In this document: piece by piece, positions 22,836-34,035 of the stretch
Numbering within the stretch: the first letter of the stretch is position 1
Layout: each line of letters opens with the position of its first letter
Origin: Ovis canadensis
Lineage: Eukaryota > Chordata > Mammalia > Artiodactyla > Bovidae
Length of the DNA stretch: 64,000 bases
Reading direction: 5' to 3'
Assembly: GCF_042477335.2 (NCBI RefSeq)
Contig: NC_091255.1
Span: 19,942,501 to 20,006,500 of the forward strand
The notes under the pieces: model-generated
Database searches by the model: none
What the model saw: only the letters and a program-made list of their open reading frames with translations
What the model was told of the DNA's origin: nothing
Program-made: the position numbers and the translations under genes

Positions 22836-23576
22836 TAAAGAAGAAGATGAGGCTGGTCTTCTCGAGTGCAGAGATTTTTGGCAGCTAAGGAAGTGGAAGA
22901 ATGACAGTAACTGAGGCATATGTCACAGTTGGAGGAAGGGCAGAGTGGGAGCAGGGCAGCCACCATATGGGACCACCCATGCCTGGGCAGGAGGTTGCTC
23001 TGCTTCCCAAACACTCCAAGAGACTGGGGGAGTCAAGGCTTATCTCAGGAGAGAGAGAGGGAAGTTCTGGCTGTGAGGCCTGGTTTGGAAACCAAGGGAG
23101 GAATTCATGACTCTGAGCCCCAGTCCCAAGCTGCCAACATGATTTCTCTCTCTGGAAACAGGTTTTTCTATCAACAAAGGGATTTTTTAGAAACATCTTC
23201 TTCATTAATGGAGGCATCGCTGAGATGTCTGGGGACCGTTTAGGGGTCAGGGAAACCTGAAGTTTAACTTTTACTTTTGAGATGTCAAAAGCAAACTTCA
23301 GATCGACCAACAGTTAACAATTTTACCTACTGCTGTCTAATCCTTTTATCCACTGCAAATTCCATTCCGAACGGAGTCATTAAAGCAAAGCAAAAGTGTT
23401 TGGTGAATACTAACTGATTAAGGAAGGGAAGTTAGTGAGATTCCTATTAAAATCAATGTGTTTCTAAGCCCTCAATACTTTCTTTATATTTTTAAATTAT
23501 GCATTCAACAGAACGCATATAAAGTATGTATTAGGCAGAAGAAGAATGAGATAAATGCTGATGTACCCAAAACACT
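22836..23576. other. Intergenic DNA, nothing recognised
   Basis: Overlapping frames on both strands at 22885-23310 (up to 141 residues) have no family features; treated as chance. Confidence 0.4.
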
Positions 23577-23680
23577 CCTGAATTCTTGCCTGGAGACTCC
23601 CATGGACAGAGGAACCTCGTGGGCTACAGTCCATAGATTTGCAAAGAATCAGACACGACTGAAATGACTGAGCATGCATT
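23577..23680 (+). mobile_element. Bov-A SINE fragment, sense
   Basis: 'attcttgcctggagactccc' and 'cagacacgactgaaatgact' mark the 3' half only. Confidence 0.85.
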
Positions 23681-23719
23681 CACGTGCTCAAAACAAGGCT
23701 ATGAAAAGAACACCCATAC

Positions 23720-24650
23720 GCCCAATGACTCCTGTATGCTCCTCCCCCGTTTCAGATTCTTTTCCCTCTTCCCTGGAGGTTACCATATCCTAGTTGTCAT
23801 ATTTATTACTCCTCAACTTTTCTCTAGCATGTGGCTCAGCTATTTGAGTGCATATCTCTAAAGTATACTCTCAATTTTTTCTCTTGAGCTTCATAAAAAT
23901 GGTGTCACACCATATCTTTCTTCCACAATTTATTCATTCAACATGCTTGCAATATTCACCCATGTTGATATATATGGTTTAATTAATTTTCAGTGCTGTA
24001 GAATATTCCATGGTTTGACCGTACTAAAATATATCTAACCATTGTCCTTTTAGATGTTTTGGTTGATTCCAACGGTTGGCTCTTGCAAACAATTTTGCTT
24101 TGAATCTTATTATACCTGCAGCTTAGGGAACATGATGAGAATTTCTCTAGAAATTTATTCCTGGCAGCTCATAAAGTTTTTACATCTTCAACGTCCCCTA
24201 AAAATGTCAAATTATCTTCCAAATGTTTATATACAACATCTAGCAATGTGTATTTGTTTCACACATTCCGTATCCCTTTGAATTCTTGGGGGTTTTTTGA
24301 CATTTCTAAGTTTTGAATGTGAAATGTTATCCCTTTTGATTTTAATTTGCATTTCCCCGATTTTCAATGAGGTGAAGCATCATTTGAGCTTCACAAAATG
24401 GTGTCAGATTGTCTCTTTCTTCCACAATTTACTTTATTCATTCAACATGATGGATATATTTACCCGTCAATTATGTTTATTCTTCTGTGAACTGGTTTTT
24501 CTATGCAGTCGTTTACCTTTTTCTTATTAATTGGGAGAAATTCTTTCTGTGTCACTTGATGTCCTGAAAATATGTCACTGACTTGTCTTTTCACTTATTT
24601 ATGCTGACTTTTGATAAGCGGAAGTTTTCATACAGTTTGTTATTACTATC
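23720..24650 (-). mobile_element. Old L1 (L1M-type), antisense, with an internal diverged duplication
   Basis: 'tttaatttgcatttccccga' and 'atgaggtgaagcatcattt' are L1 3' landmarks, and 24585-24630 continues 'tatgctgacttttgataagc'. A stretch around 23887-23945 is repeated with changes around 24386-24450. Confidence 0.6.
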
Positions 24651-26037
24651 TTTGTTCTTTTCTTACATGATTGCTTCTCACAGGAGGGAAAATAAGCTGG
24701 AATTCAGTTCACCTTTTGTAAATGGCTCTGCTAGTCCCTCTTGGGTAGTATTGGTTGGGATGGATCTGGAGTTGATTCGGTTTATTTTACACTTTTTTTT
24801 TCTTTTTCCAAAGCAGGAGCCTGTCTCTAGAGGGTCTCAAAAACGTACTGGCTTTTGTTGATAACTTTCACCTGTTTGGGAGGAATTCTGCTTAGTGTCA
24901 AACAACCATCCGAGTCTCAGAAAGATTTTTCTGTTTTAAGTCAGTGAGAAATTATAAAAAGGAATCCTTACCCTTACTTAGGGTTGGTGGTGATGTGGCC
25001 ACATGGAGCTAACAAACCTGGCATCTAAGCCAAGTTCCAATCCTTATCTATGTGTAAGCTCTCAAACCCTCAGCTTTCTTTTCTATTTCATGAAGACAAC
25101 TGTACTTGCCTCGCTCCCTTGTGAGACCCAGTGAGCTAAATCAGGTCAAGTGCCTCCATGACACACAGCTCTCAAAAATATGTGTTCCCTTCATATTAGG
25201 AAGGCTAGTCTTTTGACAGCAGACAGCCTGTTCGGCTCATCTTTGATCTTGGACCAAAAACCTTTCCTCCACAAATCTCCCCAAACTTGCACCTGTACAT
25301 TTGGCCTATGTTAAAACTAGAGTAGGCGAATAATTATTGGCTGGGACTTCTGATATTTTTCTCTTATTTTTTAAGTGCTCGGGAATATTAGTACCATGTG
25401 CTTAACCATTCCAACTCAACACACTCGCCATGTTTCATATATTTGTCAAATGAAAAGCTGGTCTTATATTTATAAGTAGAGAATCTTAGGGAAGATCACT
25501 TACAACAAAGTACAATTGGACAGTCTGATTTTCATTTTATTAGTCTCAAAGTTCGCTCACAAATGCCACATAGACTTTCCTTCATATTTGGTCTGTCTTC
25601 TCTCTCTCTCTCCAGTTATGATCAGAATGACTCAGAAGCAGTTGCATTAGTGTTCCAGTTAAAACCTTCCAATTCCATCTTTACTACTTTTTATCATACA
25701 ATTTAGGAAGCTTTCTAAGACCTTTCTCCTTGGTCAACCTTTTCATTAATTGACCCTGCTGTGGCTGGCACCAGCATTTGTGATCATGGTAATGCGTTGA
25801 CCTAGCATATATGCTGCTCATTTTTTCTTTAGTCAACTTTACTTTTTAGTAAGTGTACCAGCCCAGAATCTCAGATACTTTTCGTAAGCCATTCATTCCT
25901 TTATTTTACGATCTGTCCTGCTTGATCAGTTGCACTGGTTCACTCATCGCTTTCCCATTCTGAATTACTTTAATAAACTCTTCATTCATTCATTCATTTA
26001 ATCAACATATGTTGAGTGTTATATTTTACTTTAAAAA
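24651..26037. other. Intergenic DNA, nothing firmly recognised
   Basis: A (CATT)n run lies at 25983-25999. No conserved frame. Confidence 0.4.
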
Positions 26038-26047
26038 ATGTGCTCTT

Positions 26048-26336
26048 GGACATCCCTGGAGGTCCAGTAGAAGAAAGTTTGCCTCCACCAATGTAGGGGA
26101 CGTGAGTTCAACCCCTGGTCCAGGAAGATTCCATGTGCCATGGGCAGCAAAGCTCATGAGACACAACTGCTGAGCCTCTGCTCTAGAGCCGGTGCTCCAA
26201 AACAAGAGAAACCGCTGCAATGAGAAGCCTTGCACCGCAGTGAAGTGCAGCCCCGGCTTGCCGCAACTAGGGAAAGCCCACGCGCGGAAACCAAGACCCA
26301 GTGCAGCTACAAAGAAATACATAATTAATTTTTTTC
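26048..26336 (+). mobile_element. CHR-like SINE, full length, sense, 10-bp TSD
   Basis: The TSD 'atgtgctctt' is at 26038-26047 and 26337-26346. The head is 'ggacatccctggaggtccag'. The body has 'cacaactgctgagcctctgc', 'gagaaaccgctgcaatgag' and 'gaagtgcagccccggcttgc'. The minus frame 26026-26322 is a by-product. Confidence 0.93.
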
Positions 26337-26346
26337 ATGTGCTCTT

Positions 26347-27225
26347 AAATTTACTATTGCAGAAATCATTGCTACAGCTTAAAGTAATGCGGAGCATATT
26401 TAATCTGTGTATCGTTGGTACGTACGGTGCTTTTATTCTGTATATATTCAGATGGTTCTATCTCATTCTACTTTCATTAATAGCAAAGCTCTCCTTTGAA
26501 ATGATGATCTCCAACGTTTCTGTTTTCCAATTCTGTTCTTTGTACACACCACTCTGATGGCATGAATTTTACACTGCTTTCTATCATAGTTATGATTTTA
26601 CTTGTGTTATCTTCCCTTCTAGATTGTAAGTGCAGCCTAAGTGTCTGCCTGCCTTGTTTCAAAGATCGCTTTCTTCTGAGATCCTGAAGAAAAAGGGGGG
26701 CGTGGTGTTCATTTCAAGGGTAAATCTTGAATTGTTCTTCTACTCATTGTATCTACCAGGCACTCTGCCTCAAGTGGAGTGATGTGGAGAAGGCTTCACT
26801 TCTTTTTACTGCCCTCACCCTTGGCTTCCTGCAGACCACTTATGCCAAGCTGTATGGATAGCATATTTTCACTGGGGACATAGACAGGCTACCAACACAG
26901 CACAGCACACAACTCAGAAGTGAACATCCCTGTCCCAAAGTCCCCAGGCCATCCCCATTACAAAGAATTTTTCCCAGAGAGAAAGGAACTTTCTCTTCTT
27001 CGGTTTCCGCTTCTTGCCATCGTCTTAGGCTCTCTTTTCCCTCTTCATATCTCCAGACCTCTCTCTCTTGTGGTCCCACACCGTCTCTTTCACTCTGATG
27101 TTCTATAGAAATTCAAGTCTTCTCTCTTTCTTTCACAGAGAAACTCAGCTCTCTCTGTGTTGAGCATATCTAGGCTAATCCTTTCTCAGCCAAAAAGTTC
27201 CATCAAAGTGTTCTCCTAAACAATG
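26347..27225. other. Intergenic DNA, nothing recognised
   Basis: The stretch 26960-27150 is pyrimidine-rich. No gene or repeat edge named. Confidence 0.35.
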
Positions 27226-27307
27226 GACAGGGAGGCCTGGCGTGCTGCGATTCATGGGGTCGCAAAGAGTCGGACACGACTGAGCGACTGAACTGAACTG
27301 AACTGAA
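27226..27307 (+). mobile_element. Very short BovB 3' end, sense
   Basis: 'gacagggaggcctggcgtgc' to three CTGAA units at 27290-27305: the last 80 or so bases of BovB only. Confidence 0.85.
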
Positions 27308-27668
27308 CGTTATGTACCCTGAAAATCAGTTTGGCAACTTCCCTATAGTAGAAGTGGCTGCAATCAGGTGTTTTTTAAATAGCATCATTTCACATCACTA
27401 CAAATGTGAGGACTGTATCTTTCACACATCATAGCATCTTGCATACGAGGAGCTCTGATTTTGCTATTTCACTCTTTTGGCCTTATTTAACAGAACCATC
27501 TGCATTTCCATTGTATGTGAAAAGGAAAGGAGAGGAAAACGAAGGAGATGACTTTACTCCAAGTTTTCCAGGTTAGATGAGTCATCAGCCTCTGCATAGG
27601 GCAACAGGAGGAGGAACTTTTTGTGTGGGGAAAAGAGTTCAATTTTGAGCATGTCAAACTTCAGGTAT
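27308..27668. other. Short intergenic stretch
   Basis: Nothing recognised. Confidence 0.3.
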
Positions 27669-27860
27669 CCGTGTGTGTGTTAGTCACTCAGTCATGTCCA
27701 ACACTCTGCAACCCCATGGACTGTAGCCTGCCAGGCTCCTCTGTCCATGGAATTCTCCAGGCAAGAATACTGGAGTGGGTTACCATTCCCTTCTCCAGGG
27801 GATCTTCCCAACCCAAGGATTGAACCCAGCTCTTCCCCATTGCAGACTCTTTACCACTAG
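27669..27860 (-). mobile_element. Bov-tA SINE, antisense, with short (GT)n
   Basis: 'gtgtgtgttagtcactcagt', 'aatactggagtgggttacca' and 'ggattgaacccagctcttcc'. The final tRNA-head bases are diverged ('accactagatatcc'). Confidence 0.9.
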
Positions 27861-27950
27861 ATATCCATAACAATCATATCAGATAACAATTCAGATAAAT
27901 ATTCTGGTCTCAGATAACAACACCCAAATGGCAATACCTATGCAGATGTT

Positions 27951-28672
27951 CCACTGGAATTCCATCAGCTCCACTAGCTTTGTTCGTAGTGATGCTTTCT
28001 AAGGCCCACTTGATGTCACATTCCAGGATGTCTGGCTCTAGATGAGTGATCACACCATCGTGATTATCCAGGTCGTGAGGATCTTTTTTGTACAGTTTTT
28101 CTGTGTATTCTTGCCACCTCTTTTTAATATCTTCTGCTTCTGTTAGGTCCATACCATTTTTGTCCTTTATTGTGCCCATCTTTGCATGAAATGTTCCCTT
28201 GGTATCTCTAATTTTCTTGAAGAGATCTCTAGTCTCCCATTCTGTTGTTTTCCTCTATTTCTTTGCATTGATCGCTGAGGAAGGCTTTCTTATCTCTCCT
28301 TGTTATTCTCTGGAACTCTGCATTCAGATGCTTATATCTTTCCTTTTCTTCTTTGCTTTTTGCTTCTCTTCTTTTCACAGCTATTTGTAAGCCCTCCTCA
28401 GACAGCCATTTTGCTTTTTTGCATTTCTTTTCCATGGGGATGGTCTTGATCCCTGTCTCCTGTCCAACGTCATGAACCTCAGTCCATAGTTCATCAGGCA
28501 CTCTGTCTATCAGATCTAGTCCCATAATCTATTTCTCACTTCCGCTATATAATCATAAGGGACTTGATTTAGGTCATACCTGAATGGTCTAGTGTTTTTC
28601 CCTACTTTCTTCAATTTAAGTCTGAATTTGGCATAAGGAGTTCATGATCTGAGCCACAGTCAGCTCCCGGTC
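27951..28672 (-). pseudogene. Inverted BovB segment encoding the region upstream of the RT core
   Basis: Minus frames 28525-28229 (GLDLIDRVPDELWTEVHDV, then KKCKKAKWLSEEGLQIAVKR) and 28179-27910 (MGTIKDKNGMDLTEAEDIKK, then RWQEYTEKLYKKD and NKASGADGIPVE) are consecutive parts of the BovB ORF, separated by a frame break. The last bases to 27910 read into flanking DNA. At the right edge, 'aagaccgggagctgac' (minus) abuts the sense part. Confidence 0.88.
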
Positions 28673-30117
28673 TTATTTCAAATTCTGAAAGATGATGCTG
28701 TGAAAGTGCTGCACTCAACACACCAGCAAATTTGGAAAACTCAGCAGTGGCCACAGGACTGGAAATGGTTAGTTTTCATTCCAATCCCAAAGAAAGGCAA
28801 TGCCAAAGAATGCTCAAACTACCACACAATTGCACTCATCTCACAAGCTAGTAAAGTAATGCTCAAAATTCTCCAAGCCAGGTTTCAGCAATACATGAAC
28901 CATGAACTTGCAGATGTTCAAGCTGATTTTAGAAAAGGCAGAGGAACCTGAGATCAAATTTCCTACATCTGATGGATCATGGAAAAAGCAAAAGAGTTCC
29001 AGAAAAACATCTATTTCTGCTTTATTGACTATGCCAAAGCTTTTAACTGTGTGGATCACAAGAAACTGTGGAAAATTCTGAAAGAGATGGGCATACCAGA
29101 CCACCTGACCTGCCTCTTTAGAAACCTACATGCAGGTCAGGAAGCAACAGTTAGAACTGGACAGGAAACAACATGGACTGGACTGGTTCAACATAGGAAA
29201 AGAAGTATGTCAAGGCTGTATATTGTCACCCTGCTTATTTAACTTATATGCAGAGTACATCATGAGAAATGCTGGACTGGAAGAAACACAAGCTGGAATC
29301 AAGATTGCCGGGAGAAATATCAATAACCTCAGATATGCAGATGACACCACCCTTATGGCAGAAAGTGAAGAGGAACTAAAAAGCCTCTTGATGAAAGTGA
29401 AAGAGGAGAGTGAAAAAGTTGGCTTAAAGCTCGACATTCAGAAAACGAAGATCATGGCATCTGGTCCCATCACTTCATGGGAAATAGATGGGGAAACAGT
29501 GGAAACAGTGTCAGACTTTATTTTTGGGGCTCCAAAATCACTGCAGATAGTGACTGCAGCCATGAAATTAAAAGACGCTTACTCCTTGGAAGAAAAGTTA
29601 TGACCAACCTAGATAGCATATTAAAATGCAGAGACATTACTTTGCCAACAATTGTCTGTCTAGTCAAGGCTATGGTTTTTCCAGTGGTCATGTATGGATG
29701 TGAGAGTTGGACTGTGAAGAAAGCTGAGCACTGAAGAATTGATGCTTTTGAACTGTGGTGTTGGAGAAGACTCTTGAGAGTCCCTTGGACTGCAAGGAGA
29801 TCCAACCAGTCCATCCTAAAGGAGATCAGTCCTGGGTGTTCATTGGAAGGACTGATGCTGAAGCTGAAACTCCAATACTTTGGCCACCTCATATGAAGAG
29901 TTGACTCACTGGAAAAGACCCTGATGCTGGGAGGGATTGGGGGCAGGAGGAGAAGAGGACGACAGAGGATGAGATGGCTGGATGGCATCACCGACTCGAT
30001 GGACATGAGTTCGGGTAAACTCCAGGAGTTGGTGATGAACAGGGAGGCCTGGCGTGCTGTGATTCATGGGGTCGCAAAGAGTCGGACATAACTGAGCAAC
30101 TCATCGGAACTGAAATG
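28673..30117 (+). pseudogene. BovB reverse transcriptase segment, sense, with several breaks
   Basis: Successive plus frames give the RT domain: 28700-28951 (WPQDWKWLVFIPIPKKGNAK, then ASKVMLKILQARFQQYMN), 28979-29242 (NIYFCFIDYAKAFNCVDHKK), 29130-29603 (CQGCILSPCLFNLYAEYIM and the catalytic [20 protein letters not shown]) and 29477-29734. Stops or frameshifts separate them at about 28951, 29200, 29520-29580 and 29735. The FIDYAKAF and YADD aspartates are kept. The minus frame 29518-30006 is a shadow. Not functional. Confidence 0.9.
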
Positions 30118-30128
30118 ATGCAGATGTT

Positions 30129-30404
30129 GGTCCTCAAAAGAGGAGTAATTTATCTCTTGACTTGGGGATCACTGGGGTACAGGGCACTGGTTGAGCCAAA
30201 AGAGAAGTCAAACAGTATTCTAGGAAAAGAGAAAACACAATGAGAGAGGACATGACAGATATCGAACTCAGTAGATACATGACGCCCCTGAAAAGACTAG
30301 AACAAGTGGGATCAGATGCAATAATCAAATACGTAATGAAAGAAAACATAAGGAGAAAAGAAAGAAAAGGAAACACAAGGATAAAACACTAGGAGGATTT
30401 CAAT
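30129..30404. other. A/G-rich flank, possibly part of an old L1
   Basis: No gene. The following stretch is L1-like, so this may belong to the same decayed L1. Confidence 0.3.
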
Positions 30405-30690
30405 AGATGTCAGGTCAAGACAAGAAGGTCTACTATCTCTCCACTTATCATGGTTGTCAGATAAATTCTATTCAATGACAAGATATTAATAAAGAGGAAG
30501 GAAGGGAGGGGAGAGGTCACAGAATGATCAATGTTTGCAAATGATAAGACTGTGTAATTAGAAAAACCAAGAGAAGCAAGTACAAACTACTAAAACCAAG
30601 AGAGTAAACGTACTTATTTACAAAGTAAAAACTGTTCTCCTCCTATTCCTCAGATACAACCACTTAGAAAATATAATGGAAAAGTATTAA
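30405..30690 (+). mobile_element. Decayed L1 ORF2 (reverse transcriptase) remnant, sense
   Basis: The translation around 30525-30575 gives FANDKTV followed by LEKPRE, resembling the L1 'FADDM..Y.ENP' catalytic region with the first catalytic Asp replaced by Asn. Further on, QIQPLRKYNGKVLK also recalls ORF2. Stops are frequent. Confidence 0.5.
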
Positions 30691-30698
30691 AGTAAATA

Positions 30699-30906
30699 TG
30701 CTTGTGCTAAGTCGCTTCAGTCATGTCCAACTCTGTGCCACCCTATGGACTCTAGCCTGCCAGGCTCTTCTTTCCATGGGGTTCTCTAGGCAAGAATACT
30801 GGAGTGGGTTGCCTTCTCCTCCTCTAGGGGATCTTCTCCACCCAGGGACTGAACCCAGGTCTCTAATGGCTCCTGAATTAGCAGGCGTATTCTTTACCAC
30901 CGGTGC
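30699..30906 (-). mobile_element. Bov-tA SINE, antisense
   Basis: 'ctaagtcgcttcagtcatgt', 'aatactggagtgggttgcct', 'gggactgaacccaggtctc'. The head end is diverged ('accaccggtgcc') and followed by an A run at 30918-30926. Confidence 0.9.
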
Positions 30907-31126
30907 CATGCATAATAAAAAAAAAATAAGGAAAGAGCAGAAGAAGGAAGTTCAAGGGACTCCTTTCTTATGGTTCATGTTACGAGAGGTAACTATACCC
31001 CACACTTTTGCTGTTGCTGCATACATGCTAATTCTGAGCCCCCAGTTAAATTGCACACTCCTGGACCACAGGACCTGTCCCTCTTCTGCGTCTCATCTGA
31101 AATCCACAAAGTTAAGCATGATATGG

Positions 31127-31213
31127 GATCTTGGTTTCCTGACGTTGGATCGGGCCCCCACACCCTGCAGTGAAAGCGCAGAGTTTTGACCACTGGAGGA
31201 CCAGGGAAGTCCA
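31127..31213 (-). mobile_element. CHR-like SINE head, antisense, truncated
   Basis: 'gatcttggtttcctgacg' and 'ttgaccactggaggaccagg' then 'gaagtcc' mark the head part only. Confidence 0.75.
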
Positions 31214-31679
31214 TGCCATGCATGCTTTATAAGATAGCATTCCGTGCACATCACTGAAGGTTGGGTAGTTTTGGTGGCCACTTGAAACTTAAGTGCATAC
31301 ATTGTTCCTCTTATGCCAATTTGATTACCTTTACCCACCATGTGCTGCACTGAAGTCTTATTTTAAAATAATTTTTAAAATATTCATTTATTTATTTATT
31401 TATAGCTTGTCCTGCTGGCATGCAGCCGAGCCAAAAAGGACACCATTCACTTTCAGGGCCTTACCACCGAATCTCTGGCTCGGACTTGTCTTCCAGCTCA
31501 GAATCTGCATGCTGGACTGCCATTCCACCTCTTGACCTGGGTGTTTTCTAACATCTCAAACCTTCAGTAGAACTCTTGGTCTCCCACCTGGAAGTCCACC
31601 CTGCCTGCTTTTCCCCATCATCCAAGCAACACCCTCACCACCCACTGGCTCTAGCCAGTTGCCCCGGATCAGGTTGGGG
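31214..31679. other. Intergenic DNA, nothing recognised
   Basis: A (TTTA)n run lies at 31385-31404. The block 31405-31620 is GC-richer and unlike its neighbours; I could not name it. Confidence 0.35.
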
Positions 31680-32080
31680 AGGGGACAAACTCATAGAAAA
31701 AGAGACCAGACTGACTTGTGGTTATCAGAGGTAGAGGTCAGGGGAGGCAGGATTTGGATAAAGGTGGCTCAAAGTTACAAATTTCCTGTTGTAAGTACTA
31801 CAATGTAATGTATAACTTGATGACTAGAGCGAACACTGCTGGAAATTTGCTGACAGTAAACCCTAAGAGCTCATCACATGGAGAAATTTTTTCCTTTCTT
31901 CTTTTTTCTTTCTTGTCATTTTAATTGTAACTATGTGAGAAGATGAATGTTAGCTGAACCTATTGTGGAAATTATTTCACAATGTATGTAAATTGAATCA
32001 TCATGCTGTGTGCCTTCAACTTACATAGTGGTGTACTGTATGCCAATTATTTCTCAATAAAACTGGAGGTGGGGGATCCA
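31680..32080 (+). mobile_element. L1 3' UTR, sense
   Basis: 'gactgacttgtggttatcag', 'tgtaatgtataacttgatga', 'caattatttctcaataaaac'. The AATAAA at 32055-32060 is the L1 tail signal. Confidence 0.7.
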
Positions 32081-32322
32081 CATGAATCCAGGGTGATATA
32101 TGAAGAAACATTTAACTTAACCTAAAGATTCTCATTCTCAGTGACGTAAGTCAGACGGAGAAAGACAAATATCATATGATAGTGCTTCTATGTGGAATTC
32201 TAAAATGACACAAGTGAATTTATCTACAAAACAGAAATAGAGTTACAGATGTAGAAAACAAACTTATGGTTACCAGGGGATGATGGGGGAGAGAGAAACT
32301 AGAAGATTAGGATTGACATATG

Positions 32323-33057
32323 CATCAGTTCAGTTCAGTCGCTCAGTCATGACCAACTCTTTGCAATCCCATGGACTGCAGCACACCAGGCCTCCCTGTC
32401 CATCAACAACTCCTGGAGCTTACTCAAACTCATGTCCATCGAGTTAGTGATGCCATCCAACCATCTCATCCTCTGTCGTCCCCTTCTCCTGCCTTCAATC
32501 TTTCCCAGCATCAGGGTCTTTTCCAGTGAGTCAGCTCTTTACACCAGGTGGCCAAAGTATTAGAGTTTCAGCTTCAGCATCAGTCCTTCCAGTGAATATT
32601 CAGGACTGATTTCCTTGAGCATTTACTGGTTGTATCTCCTCACAGTCCAAAGGACTCTCAGAGTCTTCTCCAACATTACAATTCAAACGCATCAATTCTT
32701 TGGCTCTCAGCTTTCTTTATAGTCTAACTTTCACACCCATACATGACTACTGGAAAAACCACGCTGCTGCTGCTAAGTCACTTCAGTCGTGTCCGACTCT
32801 GTGCGACCCCATAGACGGCAACCCACCAGGCTCCCCCGTCCCTGGGATTCTCCAGGCAAGAACACTGGAGTGGGTTGCCATTTCCTTCTCCAATACATGA
32901 AAGTGAAAAGTGAAAGTGAAGTCGCTCAGTCATGTCCGACCCTCAGCGACCCCATGGACTGCAGCCTACCAGGCTTCTCCATCCATGGGATTTTCCAGGC
33001 AAGAGTACTGGAGTGGGGTGCCATTGCCTTCTCCAGGAAAAACCATAGCTTTGACTA
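32323..33057 (-). mobile_element. BovB 3' fragment, antisense, itself split by BOV-A2
   Basis: It begins 'tcagttcagttcagtcgctc' and runs to 'ggaaaaacca' at 32752-32761, then resumes after BOV-A2 at 33036 ('ggaaaaaccatagctttgac'). Its own TSD is unclear; 'tatgcat' occurs on both sides. Confidence 0.88.
32762..33035 (-). mobile_element. BOV-A2 SINE inside BovB, 10-bp TSD
   Basis: It starts 'cgctgctgctgctaagtca' and contains two monomers joined by 'gaaagtgaaaagtgaaagtg'. The TSD 'ggaaaaacca' is at 32752-32761 and 33036-33045. The element reads in canonical orientation on the plus strand as written here; strand labels for this family are conventional. Confidence 0.93.
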
Positions 33058-33109
33058 TATATGAGCATATATATGCATATATATTTATGCATACTACTAT
33101 ATATAAAAT

Positions 33110-33331
33110 GGGGTTTCCCAGGTGGTGCAGTGGTAAAGAATCCACCTGCCCTTGCAGGGGATGCAAGAGATGCAGTTTCAATCCTGGGGTCAGGAAGAGC
33201 CCCTGGAGTAGGAAATGGCAACCCACTCTAGAATTCTTGCCTAGGAAACCCCATGGACAGAGGAGCCTGGCAGGCTACCATCCATGGGGTTGCAAAGAGT
33301 CAGGTACTATTGAGGGTCTGAGCACACACAC
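33110..33331 (+). mobile_element. Bov-tA SINE, sense, perfect 11-bp TSD
   Basis: The TSD 'atatataaaat' is at 33099-33109 and 33332-33342. The head is 'gggtttcccaggtggtgcag' and the body ends 'aaagagtcaggtactattga'. It lies inside the L1 3' end. Confidence 0.93.
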
Positions 33332-33535
33332 ATATATAAAATAGATAAATAATAAAAACCTACTGTATAGCACAGGGAACTCTATACAATACTCGGTAAT
33401 GGCCTATATGGGAAAATACTCTAAAAAAGAGTGGATATATGTATATGTATAGCTGATCTACTTTGCTGTACACTGGAAACTAAAACTATGTTGTGAATCA
33501 ACTATACTCCAATAAAAATTTTTTTAAAAACTATG

Positions 33536-34026
33536 AAAAAAGTCTCTTCTAAATCACTAGTCTTTTATCTCAGTTGACTGAGCCTAGATTCCCTGCTTCA
33601 GTTAGAACAGAGTCACTTGAGGAGTAAAAATGCTTATGGAAATTCAAATAAACAGGGGTATAATAATATTGTATTGTGGCTATCATTTGCATTTCCCTGA
33701 TGACTACTGAAATGGATCATATTTTCATAGAAGACTTTCAATTTTGACAATGTCATGACATGGATAACCTGAAAATGCTTCTGTTCAAAAACCTTTTGCA
33801 AAGTGGATAAAATGTAGCAACTTTCTGCTAAGACAGTAGATCTTAAAAGTTCTCATCAAAAAAGTGTGTAACTACATGTGGTGATGGATAGTAACTAAAC
33901 TTTATTGTGGTGACCATTTTGCAGTGTATACAGACATCAAATCATTAACTAGTACACCTGAAACCAATACAGTGTTACTCATCAACTACACCTCAATAGA
34001 AATATATAGCAGTTTTCACTTAAGTG
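33536..34026. other. Intergenic DNA, nothing firmly recognised
   Basis: 'tcatttgcatttccctgatg' at 33683-33702 and text to about 33990 suggest decayed L1. No gene. Confidence 0.35.
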
Positions 34027-34035
34027 TACAGCTGA

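Larger units (their letters stand above)
27951..30117 (+). mobile_element. BovB LINE with inverted 5' segment (twin-priming structure), 11-bp TSD
   Basis: The insert has two parts. 27951-28672 is antisense BovB and 28673-30117 is sense BovB. In element order the antisense part covers the region before the reverse transcriptase palm, ending in ASGADGIPVE. The sense part resumes almost at the next codons (ILKDDAVKVLHST) and runs to the 3' end. The whole is flanked by 'atgcagatgtt' at 27940-27950 and 30118-30128. Inverted 5' part, near-contiguous breakpoints and a single outer TSD together indicate one insertion event with a twin-priming inversion. Confidence 0.92.
32085..33535 (+). mobile_element. 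Ruminant L1 3' end, sense, host of three younger insertions
   Basis: L1 pieces lie at 32085-32322 ('agtgacgtaagtcagacgga', 'agggagaaa'-type text), about 33090-33109 ('actactatatataaaat') and 33332-33535 ('cctactgtatagcacaggga', 'tactccaataaaaatttttt'). Between them are an antisense BovB (with BOV-A2 inside) and a sense Bov-tA. Confidence 0.8.

Noticed and set aside
29518-30006. A 162-residue minus frame
   Set aside because: Antisense shadow of the BovB copy at 28673-30117.
30698-31189. A 163-residue plus frame
   Set aside because: Runs through an antisense Bov-tA and its A-tail into unique DNA; no codon or family support.
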